From Gammaproteobacteria bacterium (GTDB lineage: Bacteria > Pseudomonadota > Gammaproteobacteria > Steroidobacterales > Steroidobacteraceae), in contig JAGWPU010000041.1 in the NCBI GenBank assembly GCA_028870355.1, positions 1 through 45,350 of the forward strand: a stretch of 45,350 bases of DNA, read 5' to 3'. Numbering within the stretch: the first letter of the stretch is position 1; the number at the start of each line of letters is the position of its first letter. A program made the translations under genes and the position numbers. The notes below the pieces were generated by a model. The model made no database searches. It had not been told where the DNA came from and saw only the letters and a program-made list of their open reading frames with translations. This document shows positions 8,734 through 17,924 of this stretch, piece by piece.

Positions 8734-9339
8734 ATGCATACGGAGGACGTGGCACTCGTGCGACGCCTGTTGTCGAGGGACGAGGCCGCGTTCCGCGCCT
8801 TTTTCGACGACTATTTCCCGCGGATGTTCCGCTTCATCCTGCGCCGCCTGAACGGCGACGAGGAGGCCGCCCGGGACATCGTCCAGGCGTCGCTCAGCCG
8901 CGGGGTGCGCCGCCTCGAGACCTATCGAGGGGAGGCCAGCCTGTTCACCTGGCTCTGCCAGATCACGCGTCGCGAACTCGCGGACCACGTGGCCAAGGCG
9001 GCGCGCGAGGCAACCTACGTGCATCGGCTGGTCGAGATCGAGGATGACCCGCACGTTCGCGCGAGCCTGGAGTCGATTCCGGCCGACGGCGCGGCGGAAC
9101 CGGAAGCGCAGCGGCAGCGGGAGGATCTCACCGCCGCGGTGCACGCGGCGCTCGACTATCTGCCGAGCCGCTACGCGCAGGTTCTCGAACTCAAATATCT
9201 CGAGGACCTGTCCGTGGAGACGATCGCGGAGCGCCTCGGCGTCACCGCGATCACGGTGCAGTCCCTGCTCGCGCGGGCCCGCAACGCCTTCCGCGACGTC
9301 GGGAATACCTTGCTGCCGAATCTGGGGAGCGAAACGTGA
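8734..9339 (+). CDS. ECF-family RNA polymerase sigma factor
   Basis: This 201-residue protein has the two domains of an extracytoplasmic-function sigma factor. Region 2 lies at about residues 20-90 (AFFDDYFPRMFRFILRRLNG, then EEAARDIVQASL and SLFTWLCQITRRELAD). Region 4 lies at about 130-185 (ALDYLPSRYAQVLELKYLEDLSVETIAERLGVTAITVQSLLARAR), containing the helix-turn-helix that reads the -35 element. It would redirect RNA polymerase to a small regulon in response to an envelope signal. The next gene encodes a FecR-like protein whose ATG overlaps this stop (ATGA at 9339), so the pair is translationally coupled. The start ATG 8734 lies behind GAGGGAG (8714-8720), with rather long spacing. Confidence 0.93.
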   Translation: MHTEDVALVRRLLSRDEAAFRAFFDDYFPRMFRFILRRLNGDEEAARDIVQASLSRGVRRLETYRGEASLFTWLCQITRRELADHVAKAAREATYVHRLVEIEDDPHVRASLESIPADGAAEPEAQRQREDLTAAVHAALDYLPSRYAQVLELKYLEDLSVETIAERLGVTAITVQSLLARARNAFRDVGNTLLPNLGSET

Positions 9340-10358
9340 TGCGATCGAATGGGGACAAGGATCGCGCCGAGTCCGACGACATCGCGCGGCTGATCGCGGC
9401 CGCCGGTCGGCGGCCGGCGCCCGACGGAGCGGTGCGTGATTCGGTGCGCGCAGCCATCGAGCAGGTGTGGTTGGAGGAAGCCGGGAGGCGTCGAGGGCGG
9501 CGGGCGTTGCGCTGGGCCGCGGCGGCCGCGGTCGTCACGACCGCGGTCGGGCTGGCATGGTTCGGTCTGCGTGGCGGGGTGAGCGAGGCGCCGATGCCGG
9601 TCGGCACCCTCGTCGCCGCCCGCGGCACCGTGCATCTGACGTCTCCGAGCGACCGGGGTCCGATCGTCGCCGGCAGCCGGCTCGATGCCGGCACGACCGT
9701 GCGCACCGGAGCGAACGGGTACCTGGTGCTGACGGCTTCGTCGATCGATCTGCGCGTCGGCCCCGGCAGCGCGCTCGATCTCGATCGCCCGGGCCACGTG
9801 CAACTCACGCACGGCCGGATCTACGTCGACAGCGGTCCCGAGGGCGACTCCCACGAGCCGTTGGTGGTCGATACGCCGTTCGGTCGGGTGAATCACCTCG
9901 GCACGCAATTCCAGGTGGTGGTGCACTCGTCCTCGATGCAGGTCAGCGTGCGCAGCGGTCGCGTGAACGTGAGCGAGCGCCGCGGTCGGCGTGAAACGCT
10001 GACGCGCGGACAAGGGGTCGCGGTCTATCGGGGCGGCGCGATCGAGCGGCTGGCGATCACGCCGTACGGCCGCATCTGGGCCTGGGTGAACACCTTGACG
10101 CCCGATTTTCCGATCGACGGCCGTCCGCTGTCGGAGTTCCTCGCGTGGTACACACGGGAAACCGGACGAACGCTCGCGTTGCAGGGCGCTGGGACGCAGG
10201 CTGCGATCGATCAGACACGCTTGTCGGGGAGCATCGCGGGTCTCACGCCGACCGAAGCGCTCGCCGCGGTGATGGCGACGACCCGCCTGCAATATGATAT
10301 GAATTCCCCCGGTGAGTTACGCATCGGGATTCGCGGCGCGGCGGCGAACGGACACTGA
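9339..10358 (+). CDS. FecR-like anti-sigma factor / sigma regulator
   Basis: The 339-residue product is a single-pass inner-membrane regulator of the FecR type. A short cytoplasmic N-terminal part (about residues 1-55) would hold the sigma factor. A membrane segment follows at about 57-78 (WAAAAAVVTTAVGLAWFGL), then a periplasmic FecR domain at about 90-230 (HGRIYVDSG, VVDTPFGRVNHLGTQFQV, SGRVNVSERRG). The C-terminal part (TPTEALAAVMATTRLQYDM) resembles an STN-like segment that contacts the signalling domain of the receptor. It starts at ATG 9339 overlapping the sigma stop; GTG 9336 is also possible. It overlaps the next gene by 47 bases. Together these genes form a sigma/anti-sigma/receptor trio like FecI-FecR-FecA. 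Confidence 0.88.
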   Translation: MRSNGDKDRAESDDIARLIAAAGRRPAPDGAVRDSVRAAIEQVWLEEAGRRRGRRALRWAAAAAVVTTAVGLAWFGLRGGVSEAPMPVGTLVAARGTVHLTSPSDRGPIVAGSRLDAGTTVRTGANGYLVLTASSIDLRVGPGSALDLDRPGHVQLTHGRIYVDSGPEGDSHEPLVVDTPFGRVNHLGTQFQVVVHSSSMQVSVRSGRVNVSERRGRRETLTRGQGVAVYRGGAIERLAITPYGRIWAWVNTLTPDFPIDGRPLSEFLAWYTRETGRTLALQGAGTQAAIDQTRLSGSIAGLTPTEALAAVMATTRLQYDMNSPGELRIGIRGAAANGH

Positions 10359-12687
10359 GACGATCCGCCGACGTTCCCCGCGGCGGTCGGGCGCAGCGCT
10401 CGCCGCGATCCTCGCGCTGCTCGCATGCGTCGCGCCGGCGTGCCTGCCACAGGCCCGCGCCGGGACCCGCGACGCGCCGCTCGTGACCGACGTGCTCGCC
10501 GCGCTCGAGCGCGCGGGCGTGCGCCTTCTCTACAGCTCGCAACTGGTGCCGCCCGGCTTGCGGGCCCGCGGTCCGGTCACGGGGTCGACGGTGCGGGAGC
10601 GGCTGCGCTCGCTACTCGCGCCGCTCGGTCTCGAGGCGCGATCGCTGCCCGGCGGCGGCTACGCGATCGTGCGCGCCGAGCCTGCGCCCACGCCGGCGGT
10701 CGCGCGATCGCCGGTCGAGGAACCCCTCGAACGGATCGTGGTGCAGACCAGCCGGTACCGCTCGAGCCCGATCGGCGGCGTGACCACCGGACGACATGCG
10801 CTCGAGAACTCCCCCGAGACCCACAACGATGCAGTCCGAGCGCTGCAGGTCATTCCGGGGACCGCCGTCGCGGGCTACACCGCGCGGACCCACGTTCGCG
10901 GCAGCCGCGACGACGAGATCCTGTTCCGCTACGACGGCGTCACGCTGAACCAGCCGTATCATCTGAAGGAGCTGCAGAGCCTGTTCAGCCCCGTCGACCC
11001 GGCCGCGGTCAATTCGGTCACGTCCTGGACCGGGATCGCACCGATCGAATTCGGTGATCAGATCGGCGGCGTCGTCGATATCGCGCCGCGGCGCATCCAC
11101 CGCACGACCGTCGACCTCCAGGCCTCGGAGCAGGGTGCGAGCGCGATGGCGGGAACCGTGTTCGGTTCGGGCCGCGGAACGGTGTTCGCGGACTTGCGGA
11201 TGCAGAACGAGTTCGCGCCCGTCGGCTGGATCGAGACGCGGGTCGGCGCGCCGACTTTGAACGACATGATCGTCCATGCGACCTGGCGCTTCGACTCGCG
11301 CACGACGCTCGCGGCCGGCACGCTCGCGATCGACGACCGCCGCAAGTATTTTTCGACCGAAAATGCCCAGAACAAGGCCGTGAACGGCGGCGAGTTCTAT
11401 GCGTGGCTGCGTCTCGAGCATCGGTTCGGCGAGCGACTGCAAAACGTCACCTTGCTCTCCTCGGAGGACTCGCACGAGAACGTGAACGGCAGCGTCGCGG
11501 AGCCCTATCTCGTCACCGGACAGCTCCAGGAACACAGCTGGCACGCGGTGTACACGCTGCGCGACGAACTGCGAGACGCCCCGTCGACGCGCTGGGCCTG
11601 GCACGCCGGTGCCGAAGCGACCGTCGCGAACCTGGTCGACGATTCCTCGGGCTACGCTGCGTTCTCGGCGCCGTTCGCGCCCGACCTGCAGCCGCACGCG
11701 ATCGCGATCTCCGACGAGAGCGTCGCGGCGCATGCGATGACCTGGGCGGCGTACGGCTCGGTGCGATGGCGCGCGACGCGTCGCCTGGTCGCCGATCTCG
11801 GCGTGCGGCGCGACCAGCGGAAATTCAGCGGTCTGCGCGCGGACGCCCAGTGGGGCGTGCGGGCGAATCTGCGCGAGCGTCTTTCCGCCGTGTCGACCAT
11901 GCGTCTCGGATGGGGACAAGAGTCCCAGGCCGACGTCTTCGATCCCCGCGTGGTCGCGGGCTCGATCGTCCCACAGACGGTCCGGCGCGTCACGCAGACG
12001 GATCTGAGCTTCGAGCGGCTGTTGCCGCACGGGTGGACCGTGCGGGCCGAAGGGTATTACAAGGACGAAGGCACTCCGTACTCGAAGTCGACCTACGTAT
12101 TCTCCCCGTTCGCGCTCCTGCCGGAACTCGCGGTCGATCGGGTGCACGTGCTTTCCGCGCGTTCGCGCATGACCGGTATCGAACTCAGCCTGACCACCGA
12201 TCGTGCACGCCCTCTCAGCGGATCCGTGTCCTACGTGTGGTCGCGCGCCATGGATCTCGTCGCCGGGCGCTGGGTTCCGCGGGCCTGGGACCAGCCCAAC
12301 GCCGTGAAGGTCGATGCAGCGTGGCGGCACGAGGCGTTTCGGGTCGCCGCCTCCGCGGTCTGGCACACCGGCTGGCCGTATACGCCGCTGCTCGCCTCGC
12401 GCACGACCTGGACCGACCCGAACGGCGTCAGTCTCGGCTTCGCACCGCTCAACAGCGCCCGGCTCGGCAGTTTCCTTTCCCTGGATGCGCGCATCGCGTG
12501 GGAGCATCGCCTGGGGCACGGTGTGCTCCAGGCATTCCTCGACGTCTACGATCTCACCGACTCGCACGTGACGTGCTGCCGAAGCTATGCGGTCGTGCGG
12601 TCCGCCTCGGGCACCTACGGTCTCGTCGAGAGCCGCTCCCCGTGGCTCAATCTCACGCCGATCTTCGGCGTGCGCTGGCACTACTGA
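10312..12687 (+). CDS. TonB-dependent outer-membrane receptor with N-terminal STN signalling domain
   Basis: This 791-residue protein begins at GTG 10312, with a basic stretch and a hydrophobic signal peptide at about residues 27-50. An STN/secretin-type signalling domain follows at about 55-122 (DVLAALERAGVRLLYSSQLV, then LLAPLGLEARSLPGGGYAIV). A TonB-box-like ERIVVQ at about 140 leads into the plug (ALQVIPGTAVAGYTARTHVRG, DEILFRYDGVTLNQPYHL). The remainder is beta-barrel sequence ending in an aromatic C terminus (FGVRWHY). Such receptors import a ligand and report its presence to the FecR protein through the STN domain. The ligand cannot be read from the sequence. The downstream glycan genes make a carbohydrate ligand possible, but iron complexes are the usual substrate. 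Confidence 0.9.
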   Translation: MSYASGFAARRRTDTETIRRRSPRRSGAALAAILALLACVAPACLPQARAGTRDAPLVTDVLAALERAGVRLLYSSQLVPPGLRARGPVTGSTVRERLRSLLAPLGLEARSLPGGGYAIVRAEPAPTPAVARSPVEEPLERIVVQTSRYRSSPIGGVTTGRHALENSPETHNDAVRALQVIPGTAVAGYTARTHVRGSRDDEILFRYDGVTLNQPYHLKELQSLFSPVDPAAVNSVTSWTGIAPIEFGDQIGGVVDIAPRRIHRTTVDLQASEQGASAMAGTVFGSGRGTVFADLRMQNEFAPVGWIETRVGAPTLNDMIVHATWRFDSRTTLAAGTLAIDDRRKYFSTENAQNKAVNGGEFYAWLRLEHRFGERLQNVTLLSSEDSHENVNGSVAEPYLVTGQLQEHSWHAVYTLRDELRDAPSTRWAWHAGAEATVANLVDDSSGYAAFSAPFAPDLQPHAIAISDESVAAHAMTWAAYGSVRWRATRRLVADLGVRRDQRKFSGLRADAQWGVRANLRERLSAVSTMRLGWGQESQADVFDPRVVAGSIVPQTVRRVTQTDLSFERLLPHGWTVRAEGYYKDEGTPYSKSTYVFSPFALLPELAVDRVHVLSARSRMTGIELSLTTDRARPLSGSVSYVWSRAMDLVAGRWVPRAWDQPNAVKVDAAWRHEAFRVAASAVWHTGWPYTPLLASRTTWTDPNGVSLGFAPLNSARLGSFLSLDARIAWEHRLGHGVLQAFLDVYDLTDSHVTCCRSYAVVRSASGTYGLVESRSPWLNLTPIFGVRWHY

Positions 12688-12699
12688 CTCTCGCCTCAC

Positions 12700-12714
12700 C
12701 GAACCGTAAGGGTC
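12700..12714 (+). promoter_or_regulatory. Second copy of the putative ECF promoter element
   Basis: CGAACCGTAAGGGTC lies 12 bases after the receptor stop and about 50-100 bases before the candidate starts of the epimerase gene. It differs from the copy upstream of the sigma gene at two positions only. If it is a -35-type element, it would place the glycan cluster under the ECF sigma factor. The link is inference. Confidence 0.4.
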
Positions 12715-12752
12715 TGCGAACGATCTTTTCCACGATCGCCGATTGATTTCCC

Positions 12753-13955
12753 GTGCTGGCCCCGTCTCATGGGCACCTACACGCGGAACGCAGGCGGACA
12801 GTGGAAAAACCCGGACGAAATGTGTCGGCGAATGGCGACAGCGGCGCGCGGGACGCGCAGCCGAACGCACCCGTCGATCGCGGGCGCGGCGTCGCACGGC
12901 ATCGGCCGAAGGCGGTGCTGCTCACGGGTGTCGCCGGCTTCATCGGGTACCACGTCGCGCAGGAACTGCTCGCGCGCGGCGACTCGGTCGTCGGTGTCGA
13001 CAACCTGAACGCGTACTACGATCCGCAGCTCAAGGCCGATCGGCTCGCCCGGCTGCGACCACAGCCGGGATTTCGATTCGCGAAGCTCGATGTCGCGGAT
13101 CGCGATGCGCTGCACGCGCTCTTCGGCGACCGGCGTTTCGACCAGGTCGTGCACCTGGCCGCGCAGGCGGGCGTGCGCCATTCGATCCGGCAGCCCCACG
13201 ACTACCTGGCGAGCAATCTCGCCGGATTCCTGAACGTGCTGGAGTCGTGCCGCCATTACCCGGTCGACCATCTCGTCTACGCGTCCTCGAGCTCCGTCTA
13301 CGGCGCCAACGCCCGGATGCCGTTCGCGGAGGATCAAGGCACCGACCACCCGCTCTCGCTGTACGCGGCGACGAAGAAATCGAACGAGTTGATGGCGCAT
13401 TGCTACTCGGCGCTCTACGGGCTCGCGACCACCGGGCTGCGGTTCTTCACGGTCTACGGACCGTGGGGTCGACCCGACATGGCCTTGTTCACCTTCACGC
13501 AGGCGATCCTGTCGGGCCGTCCGATCGACGTTTTCAACGGGGGCGCGCATCGCCGCGACTTCACGTATGTCGACGACGTCGTGCGCGGCGTCATCGCCGC
13601 GCTCGATCGGCCTGCGACCGCGGATCCCGACTGGGACGCCGCGCGACCCGACCCCGGGCGCAGCCGCGTGCCGTACCGGATCTACAACATCGGCAATCAA
13701 CGGCCGATCGAGCTGTCGCGCTACATCGAAGTGCTCGAGCGCTGTCTCGGGAGACAGGCCGTCAAGCGGCTGCTGCCGATGCAGCCGGGCGACGTCCCCG
13801 ACACCTGGTCGAACGTCGACCGCCTCGCGCAGGAGGTCGGCTACCGACCCGACACGTCGATCGAGGTCGGCGTGCGCCGCTTCGTCGACTGGTATCTCGA
13901 GTATTACGGCACGACGGCGGAGCCGACCGTCCGCGCCGCGGCCTCCGGCCGATGA
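12753..13955 (+). CDS. UDP-glucuronate 4-epimerase-like NAD-dependent sugar epimerase
   Basis: The protein is an extended short-chain dehydrogenase/epimerase. It has the NAD-binding [10 protein letters not shown] motif and [14 protein letters not shown], which is typical of UDP-glucuronate 4-epimerases. Other marks are the Ser triplet ASSSSVYG, the catalytic YAATK pair (Tyr204, Lys208 from GTG 12753) and [14 protein letters not shown]. It would convert UDP-glucuronate to UDP-galacturonate and so work with the UDP-glucose dehydrogenase at the end of the cluster. The start is uncertain: GTG 12753 gives 400 residues with an unusual 52-residue leader before the Rossmann fold, GTG 12801 sits behind an AGGCGG sequence, and GTG 12915 would begin at the fold itself. 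It is the first gene of the glycan cluster. Confidence 0.88.
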   Translation: MLAPSHGHLHAERRRTVEKPGRNVSANGDSGARDAQPNAPVDRGRGVARHRPKAVLLTGVAGFIGYHVAQELLARGDSVVGVDNLNAYYDPQLKADRLARLRPQPGFRFAKLDVADRDALHALFGDRRFDQVVHLAAQAGVRHSIRQPHDYLASNLAGFLNVLESCRHYPVDHLVYASSSSVYGANARMPFAEDQGTDHPLSLYAATKKSNELMAHCYSALYGLATTGLRFFTVYGPWGRPDMALFTFTQAILSGRPIDVFNGGAHRRDFTYVDDVVRGVIAALDRPATADPDWDAARPDPGRSRVPYRIYNIGNQRPIELSRYIEVLERCLGRQAVKRLLPMQPGDVPDTWSNVDRLAQEVGYRPDTSIEVGVRRFVDWYLEYYGTTAEPTVRAAASGR

Positions 13956-14029
13956 CATCGCTTCGGTGCGGGCGGCGCGCGCGACCAGCACCGGCGGCCT
14001 TCCACGATTCCTCAACCGACGGGTGATGC

Positions 14030-15343
14030 ATGGATCCACTCCCAAGACCCCTGCCTTTGCGAGAGCGCGGCTTCAGTGCGCAGAAAATCCACGGCAGCCA
14101 CGACATCGCCGACGGTGCGATCAAGGTTTGCCTGTACTCCCACGACACCTTCGGTCTGGGGCATCTGCGGCGCAACCTCGCGATCGCGGACCAGCTCTTG
14201 CGAAGCGGCGGCCGATTCACCGTCTGGCTGCTGACCGGATCCCCGGTGATCCGCCAGTGGAACCTGCCGCCGGGGCTGCGCGTCCAGCCGTTGCCGCCGG
14301 TGGTGAAGACCGGGGCCGAGCGGTACGCCTCGCGACAGTCGGGCCAGCCGTTCGGACTGACCAAGGGATACCGCGAGGCCCTGATCCTGAAGCTGGTCGA
14401 GGAAGAGCGTCCCGACGTGTTCCTCGTGGATCACGCTCCCGCCGGGATGAACGGGGAACTCCTGTCGACGCTCGCGTTGATCCGTCACGAATTGCCGCAG
14501 ACGCGCACGGTGCTCGGGTTGCGCGACATCCTCGACGAGCCGTCGACGGTGCGCCGGATCTGGGAAGAGCAGGAGATTCCCTCGCTGATCGAGCATGCGT
14601 ACGATGACGTGTTCGTGTACGGCAGCGAACGGCTGTTCGACGTCGTCGCCGGCTATGGGATGTCCGCGGCACTCGCGCAGCGCGTGAAGTACTGCGGCTA
14701 CGTCGTCGGCCACAGCCGACTCGAGCAACTGCACGGTCGCGCGAGCGGCGTGGCATGCTGGAATCCGGCGCGCGCTGCCGGCCGGCCGGTCGTGCTGGTG
14801 ACCGCCGGCGGCGGCGGTGACGGCCAGTTCCTGATGCGCGCGTACCTTCGAGCGCTGCGCGCGCATCGAGCCGGCGGCTTCCATACCGTGATCGTGACCG
14901 GGCCGCTGATGCCCGCGGATCAGAGCGCGGAATTGCACGCGGCCGTCGCCGGTCGCGACGACGTCGAAATCGTCGCGTACACGACCGACCTGGTGCCGAG
15001 CATCCGCCACGCGGCCCTGGTCGTGTCGATGGCCGGCTACAACACCAGCGTCGAATTGCTCGCTGCCCGCAAGAAGGCGATCCTCGTGCCGCGCAGCGCG
15101 CCCCGGGAGGAGCAGCGGCTGCGCGCGCGACTGCTCGCGGGTCTCGGCCTGTGCACCACCGCGGAGCCGGGGCCGGACCTCGCCGATGCGCTCGAAACGC
15201 TGGTTCCGGCCGCGCTCGCCGCGCCGCCGCCGCCGGACCGGCTCTGGGAGGCGGTCGACCTGCAAGGGGCGGACCGGGTCGTCGCCGAACTCGGTTCGGT
15301 CGCGGCCGACGCTGGCCGTGCGCGCGTTCGGGGTGCCGCATGA
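14030..15343 (+). CDS. Predicted glycosyltransferase, MurG/GT28-like
   Basis: This 437-residue protein resembles predicted glycosyltransferases with a GT-B fold related to MurG. The N-terminal LYSHDTFGLGHLRRNLAIAD contains the Gly-His-rich acceptor-side loop. The C-terminal part MAGYNTSVELLAARKKAILV with PREEQRLRA is the nucleotide-sugar-binding region. The sugar and acceptor are unknown. The first 32 residues before IKVCLYSHD include LPRPLPLRERG, which looks like a translated repetitive intergenic sequence, not a conserved domain; ATG 14030 is nevertheless the only ATG in frame. Its stop overlaps the ATG of the next glycosyltransferase (ATGA at 15340), beginning a run of coupled genes. Confidence 0.82.
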   Translation: MDPLPRPLPLRERGFSAQKIHGSHDIADGAIKVCLYSHDTFGLGHLRRNLAIADQLLRSGGRFTVWLLTGSPVIRQWNLPPGLRVQPLPPVVKTGAERYASRQSGQPFGLTKGYREALILKLVEEERPDVFLVDHAPAGMNGELLSTLALIRHELPQTRTVLGLRDILDEPSTVRRIWEEQEIPSLIEHAYDDVFVYGSERLFDVVAGYGMSAALAQRVKYCGYVVGHSRLEQLHGRASGVACWNPARAAGRPVVLVTAGGGGDGQFLMRAYLRALRAHRAGGFHTVIVTGPLMPADQSAELHAAVAGRDDVEIVAYTTDLVPSIRHAALVVSMAGYNTSVELLAARKKAILVPRSAPREEQRLRARLLAGLGLCTTAEPGPDLADALETLVPAALAAPPPPDRLWEAVDLQGADRVVAELGSVAADAGRARVRGAA

Positions 15344-16671
15344 ACCGCGAGGGACGACGTCCGATCGTCTACGTGCTCAAGCGCTACCCGCGCTTGACCG
15401 AGACGTTCATCCTCAACGAGATCCGGGCGATGGAGCGGCTCGGCGTGCGTCTGCACATCGTCTCCCTGCTGCCCCCGGAGCCACCGCCGCATCATCCGAT
15501 GGTTGCCGAGGTGCAGGCGCCGGTGCATGCGCCCGCGATCGGTTTCGTCGCCAGAGTCCGCGAGATCGCGCGCGCCCATGCGGCGATGATCGCCGCGGCG
15601 CCGTTGCGCTATGCGCGCGCGCTCGGGACCGCGCTGCGGCGCACGCCCGCGTCGCGCCACCCCGTGTCGCTGTGGCGGCAGTTCGCCCGCGCGGGGATCG
15701 TCGCCGACCTGTGTCGCCGCGAGCGGCTCGGCCACATCCACGCGCACTTCGCGAACGCGCCGACCGCGGTCGCGCACTTCGCCCACCTGATGTCGGGGAT
15801 CCCGTTCAGCTTCACCGCGCACGCGAAGGACATCTACCTGTCCCGGCCGGTCGTGCTGCGCCGGCACCTGCAAGCCGCGCAATTCACCGCGACCTGCACC
15901 GGCTACAACGCCGAGTACCTGCGGCGCCTGGTGCCGCCGGCCGAATCGCACAAGATCCGGCTCGTGTACCACGGGATCGATCTCGGGGCGTTCGCGGCGG
16001 CGCCGGACGGCCCGCGGCCCGCGACCGCCGGGCCACCGCGGATCCTCGCGGTCGGACGGCTCGTCCCGAAGAAAGGGCACGAGGACCTGATCGCCGCCTG
16101 CGCGGCGCTGCGCGATCAGGGGGTCGACTTCGACTGCGAGATCGTCGGGTCGGGACCGCTGCGGGACTCGCTGTCCGCCGAGATCCGGCGACACGATCTG
16201 GAGGATCGGCTGACCCTGCGCGGATCGATGACGCACGCCGATCTGATCGAGCTCTATCGCCGCGCGAACCTGTTCGTGCTGGCGCCGCGCATCGCCGAGG
16301 ACGGCGATCGCGACGGGATCCCGAACGTGATCGTCGAAGCGATGGCGGTCGGCGTGCCGGTGGTGGCGACCGACGTCTCCGGGATCCCGGAACTGGTGCG
16401 TCACGAGCAGACCGGATTGCTCGCCCCCTCGCGCGATCCCGCGGCGCTCGCCGCCGCGATGAAGCGACTGCTCCAGGACCGGCGGCTCGCCGGGCGACTG
16501 GCGACGGCTGCGCGGGATCTGCTCACCCGGGAATTCGATCTGTGGGAGACCACGCGAGCCCTGCAGACCTTGATCGCGACCGAGCGCTGCTGCGCGCACC
16601 ACGATCCGGCAGGGCACGCGATCGAGGCAGCGATCGACGTCGGCGTCAGCGTACCGGAAGGCTCGAAATGA
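15340..16671 (+). CDS. Glycosyltransferase family 4 (colanic-acid type)
   Basis: The 443-residue product is a cytoplasmic GT-B glycosyltransferase. The N-terminal VLKRYPRLTETFILNEIRAM is characteristic of the colanic-acid/exopolysaccharide GT4 group. The donor-binding half contains ILAVGRLVPKKGHEDLI and the EX7E region within DGDRDGIPNVIVEAMAVGVP, followed by VVATDVSGIPELV. It would transfer a sugar from a nucleotide donor to a growing glycan or lipid-linked acceptor. The ATG overlaps the preceding stop. The inserted acidic loop (RIAEDGDRDGIPN) is typical of this subgroup. Confidence 0.88.
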   Translation: MNREGRRPIVYVLKRYPRLTETFILNEIRAMERLGVRLHIVSLLPPEPPPHHPMVAEVQAPVHAPAIGFVARVREIARAHAAMIAAAPLRYARALGTALRRTPASRHPVSLWRQFARAGIVADLCRRERLGHIHAHFANAPTAVAHFAHLMSGIPFSFTAHAKDIYLSRPVVLRRHLQAAQFTATCTGYNAEYLRRLVPPAESHKIRLVYHGIDLGAFAAAPDGPRPATAGPPRILAVGRLVPKKGHEDLIAACAALRDQGVDFDCEIVGSGPLRDSLSAEIRRHDLEDRLTLRGSMTHADLIELYRRANLFVLAPRIAEDGDRDGIPNVIVEAMAVGVPVVATDVSGIPELVRHEQTGLLAPSRDPAALAAAMKRLLQDRRLAGRLATAARDLLTREFDLWETTRALQTLIATERCCAHHDPAGHAIEAAIDVGVSVPEGSK

Positions 16672-17924
16672 AGATCCTCTACCTGAACTTCGACCGAGGC
16701 ATCCCCGTGCTCGGCGACAAGGGCGCTTCCGTGCACGTGCGCGAGTTCGTGCGGGCAGCCGCAGATCTCGGTCACGAGGTGCTGATCGCCTGTACCCGCC
16801 GGGGAGAGGGCAACGCGCCGCCGCCGGCGGCGATCGCCGAGTTTCCGATCGACGATGCGCCACCGCTGATCGAGGCCGAGCGCCGCTCGCTCGGCATCGA
16901 GGACCGCGGCGACGGCGAGCCGATCCTGCGTCGCGAACTGGCTCGGCTCGCCCACGATCAGTCGCTCGCCGCGCTGGTGCTCGCCTCGCTCGCGGCCCGC
17001 GACTTCCGGCCGGACTTCATCTACGAGCGCCATGCGTTGTTCTCGTCGGCTGGTGCCGGGCTCGCGGCACGTCTCGAGTGTCCGCGAATCCTCGAGGTCA
17101 ACGCGCCACTCGCCGACGAGCAGAAGGCGTATCGAGGCCTTGCCCTCGAGGCGCTCGCACGGCGAATGGAGGCGGCGTCGTTCGGATCCGCGACCGCGGT
17201 CGTCGCGGTGTCGGAGCGCGTCGCCGCCTACGTTCGCGCCGTCGCGGCGCCGTCGGCCGGGAGCGTGCTGGTGATACCGAACGGTGTCGACCTCGGCCGC
17301 TTCGCGGCCGCCGACGCGAGCCGCGAACGCGTCCGCAGCCACCTCGGGTGGGGTCCCGAGGCGTGCGTGCTCGGCTTCGTCGGCAGCTTCAAGCCGTGGC
17401 ACGGCACCGAGACCCTGTTCGACGTCTACGAGCGCCTCGTGACGACGCACCCCGCAGTGCGCCTGCTCGGCGTCGGCGATGGTCCGGCGCTCGCGGATTT
17501 GCGCGCGCGCGCGGCGAGGTCTCCGGCCGGGCCCGGCGTCGCACTGGTCGGTCGGGTCCCGCACGTCGACATTCCGGCCTGGACGGCCGCGATCGACGTC
17601 GTCGTCGCGCCGTACCACGCCGCCGGCAATTTCTATTTCTCGCCGCTCAAGGTCGTCGAGGCACTTGCCGGCGGTCGCCCCGTCGTCGCCCCACGCCTCG
17701 GTCAACTCGGCGACCTGATCGAGCACGGCAGGACCGGCTTGCTGTACTCGCCCGACGACGCCGAGGATTGCCGTCGTGCGATCGCGCGTCTGGTCGACGA
17801 TCCGGCGCTACGCCTCGAGATGGGCCGTGCGGCCCGGGCGAGCACCGCCGGGCGCGGCTGGGACGAGGTCGTGCGCACGGTCACCCGGTCCGCCCTTGAC
17901 GCGACCATCGGGGCCGCGGCATGA
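16668..17924 (+). CDS. Glycosyltransferase family 4
   Basis: This 418-residue protein starts at ATG 16668, overlapping the previous stop (ATGA). It begins MKILYLNFDRGIPVLGDKGA with the acceptor-side SVHVREFVRAAADLGHEV segment. The donor half carries GFVGSFKPWHGTETLFDVYE, LVGRVPHVDIPAWTAAIDVV, and the EX7E-type region around KVVEALAGGRPVVAPRLG. It is a retaining GT-B enzyme by family. Donor and acceptor are unknown. It is the third consecutive glycosyltransferase and is directly coupled to the ABC exporter gene. Confidence 0.87.
   Translation: MKILYLNFDRGIPVLGDKGASVHVREFVRAAADLGHEVLIACTRRGEGNAPPPAAIAEFPIDDAPPLIEAERRSLGIEDRGDGEPILRRELARLAHDQSLAALVLASLAARDFRPDFIYERHALFSSAGAGLAARLECPRILEVNAPLADEQKAYRGLALEALARRMEAASFGSATAVVAVSERVAAYVRAVAAPSAGSVLVIPNGVDLGRFAAADASRERVRSHLGWGPEACVLGFVGSFKPWHGTETLFDVYERLVTTHPAVRLLGVGDGPALADLRARAARSPAGPGVALVGRVPHVDIPAWTAAIDVVVAPYHAAGNFYFSPLKVVEALAGGRPVVAPRLGQLGDLIEHGRTGLLYSPDDAEDCRRAIARLVDDPALRLEMGRAARASTAGRGWDEVVRTVTRSALDATIGAAA

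Noticed and set aside
10612-12897. 761-codon minus-strand frame opposite the TonB receptor
   Set aside because: Biased composition (Arg, Asp, Gly, His) and no recognisable domain; the receptor on the plus strand has clear STN, plug and barrel features.
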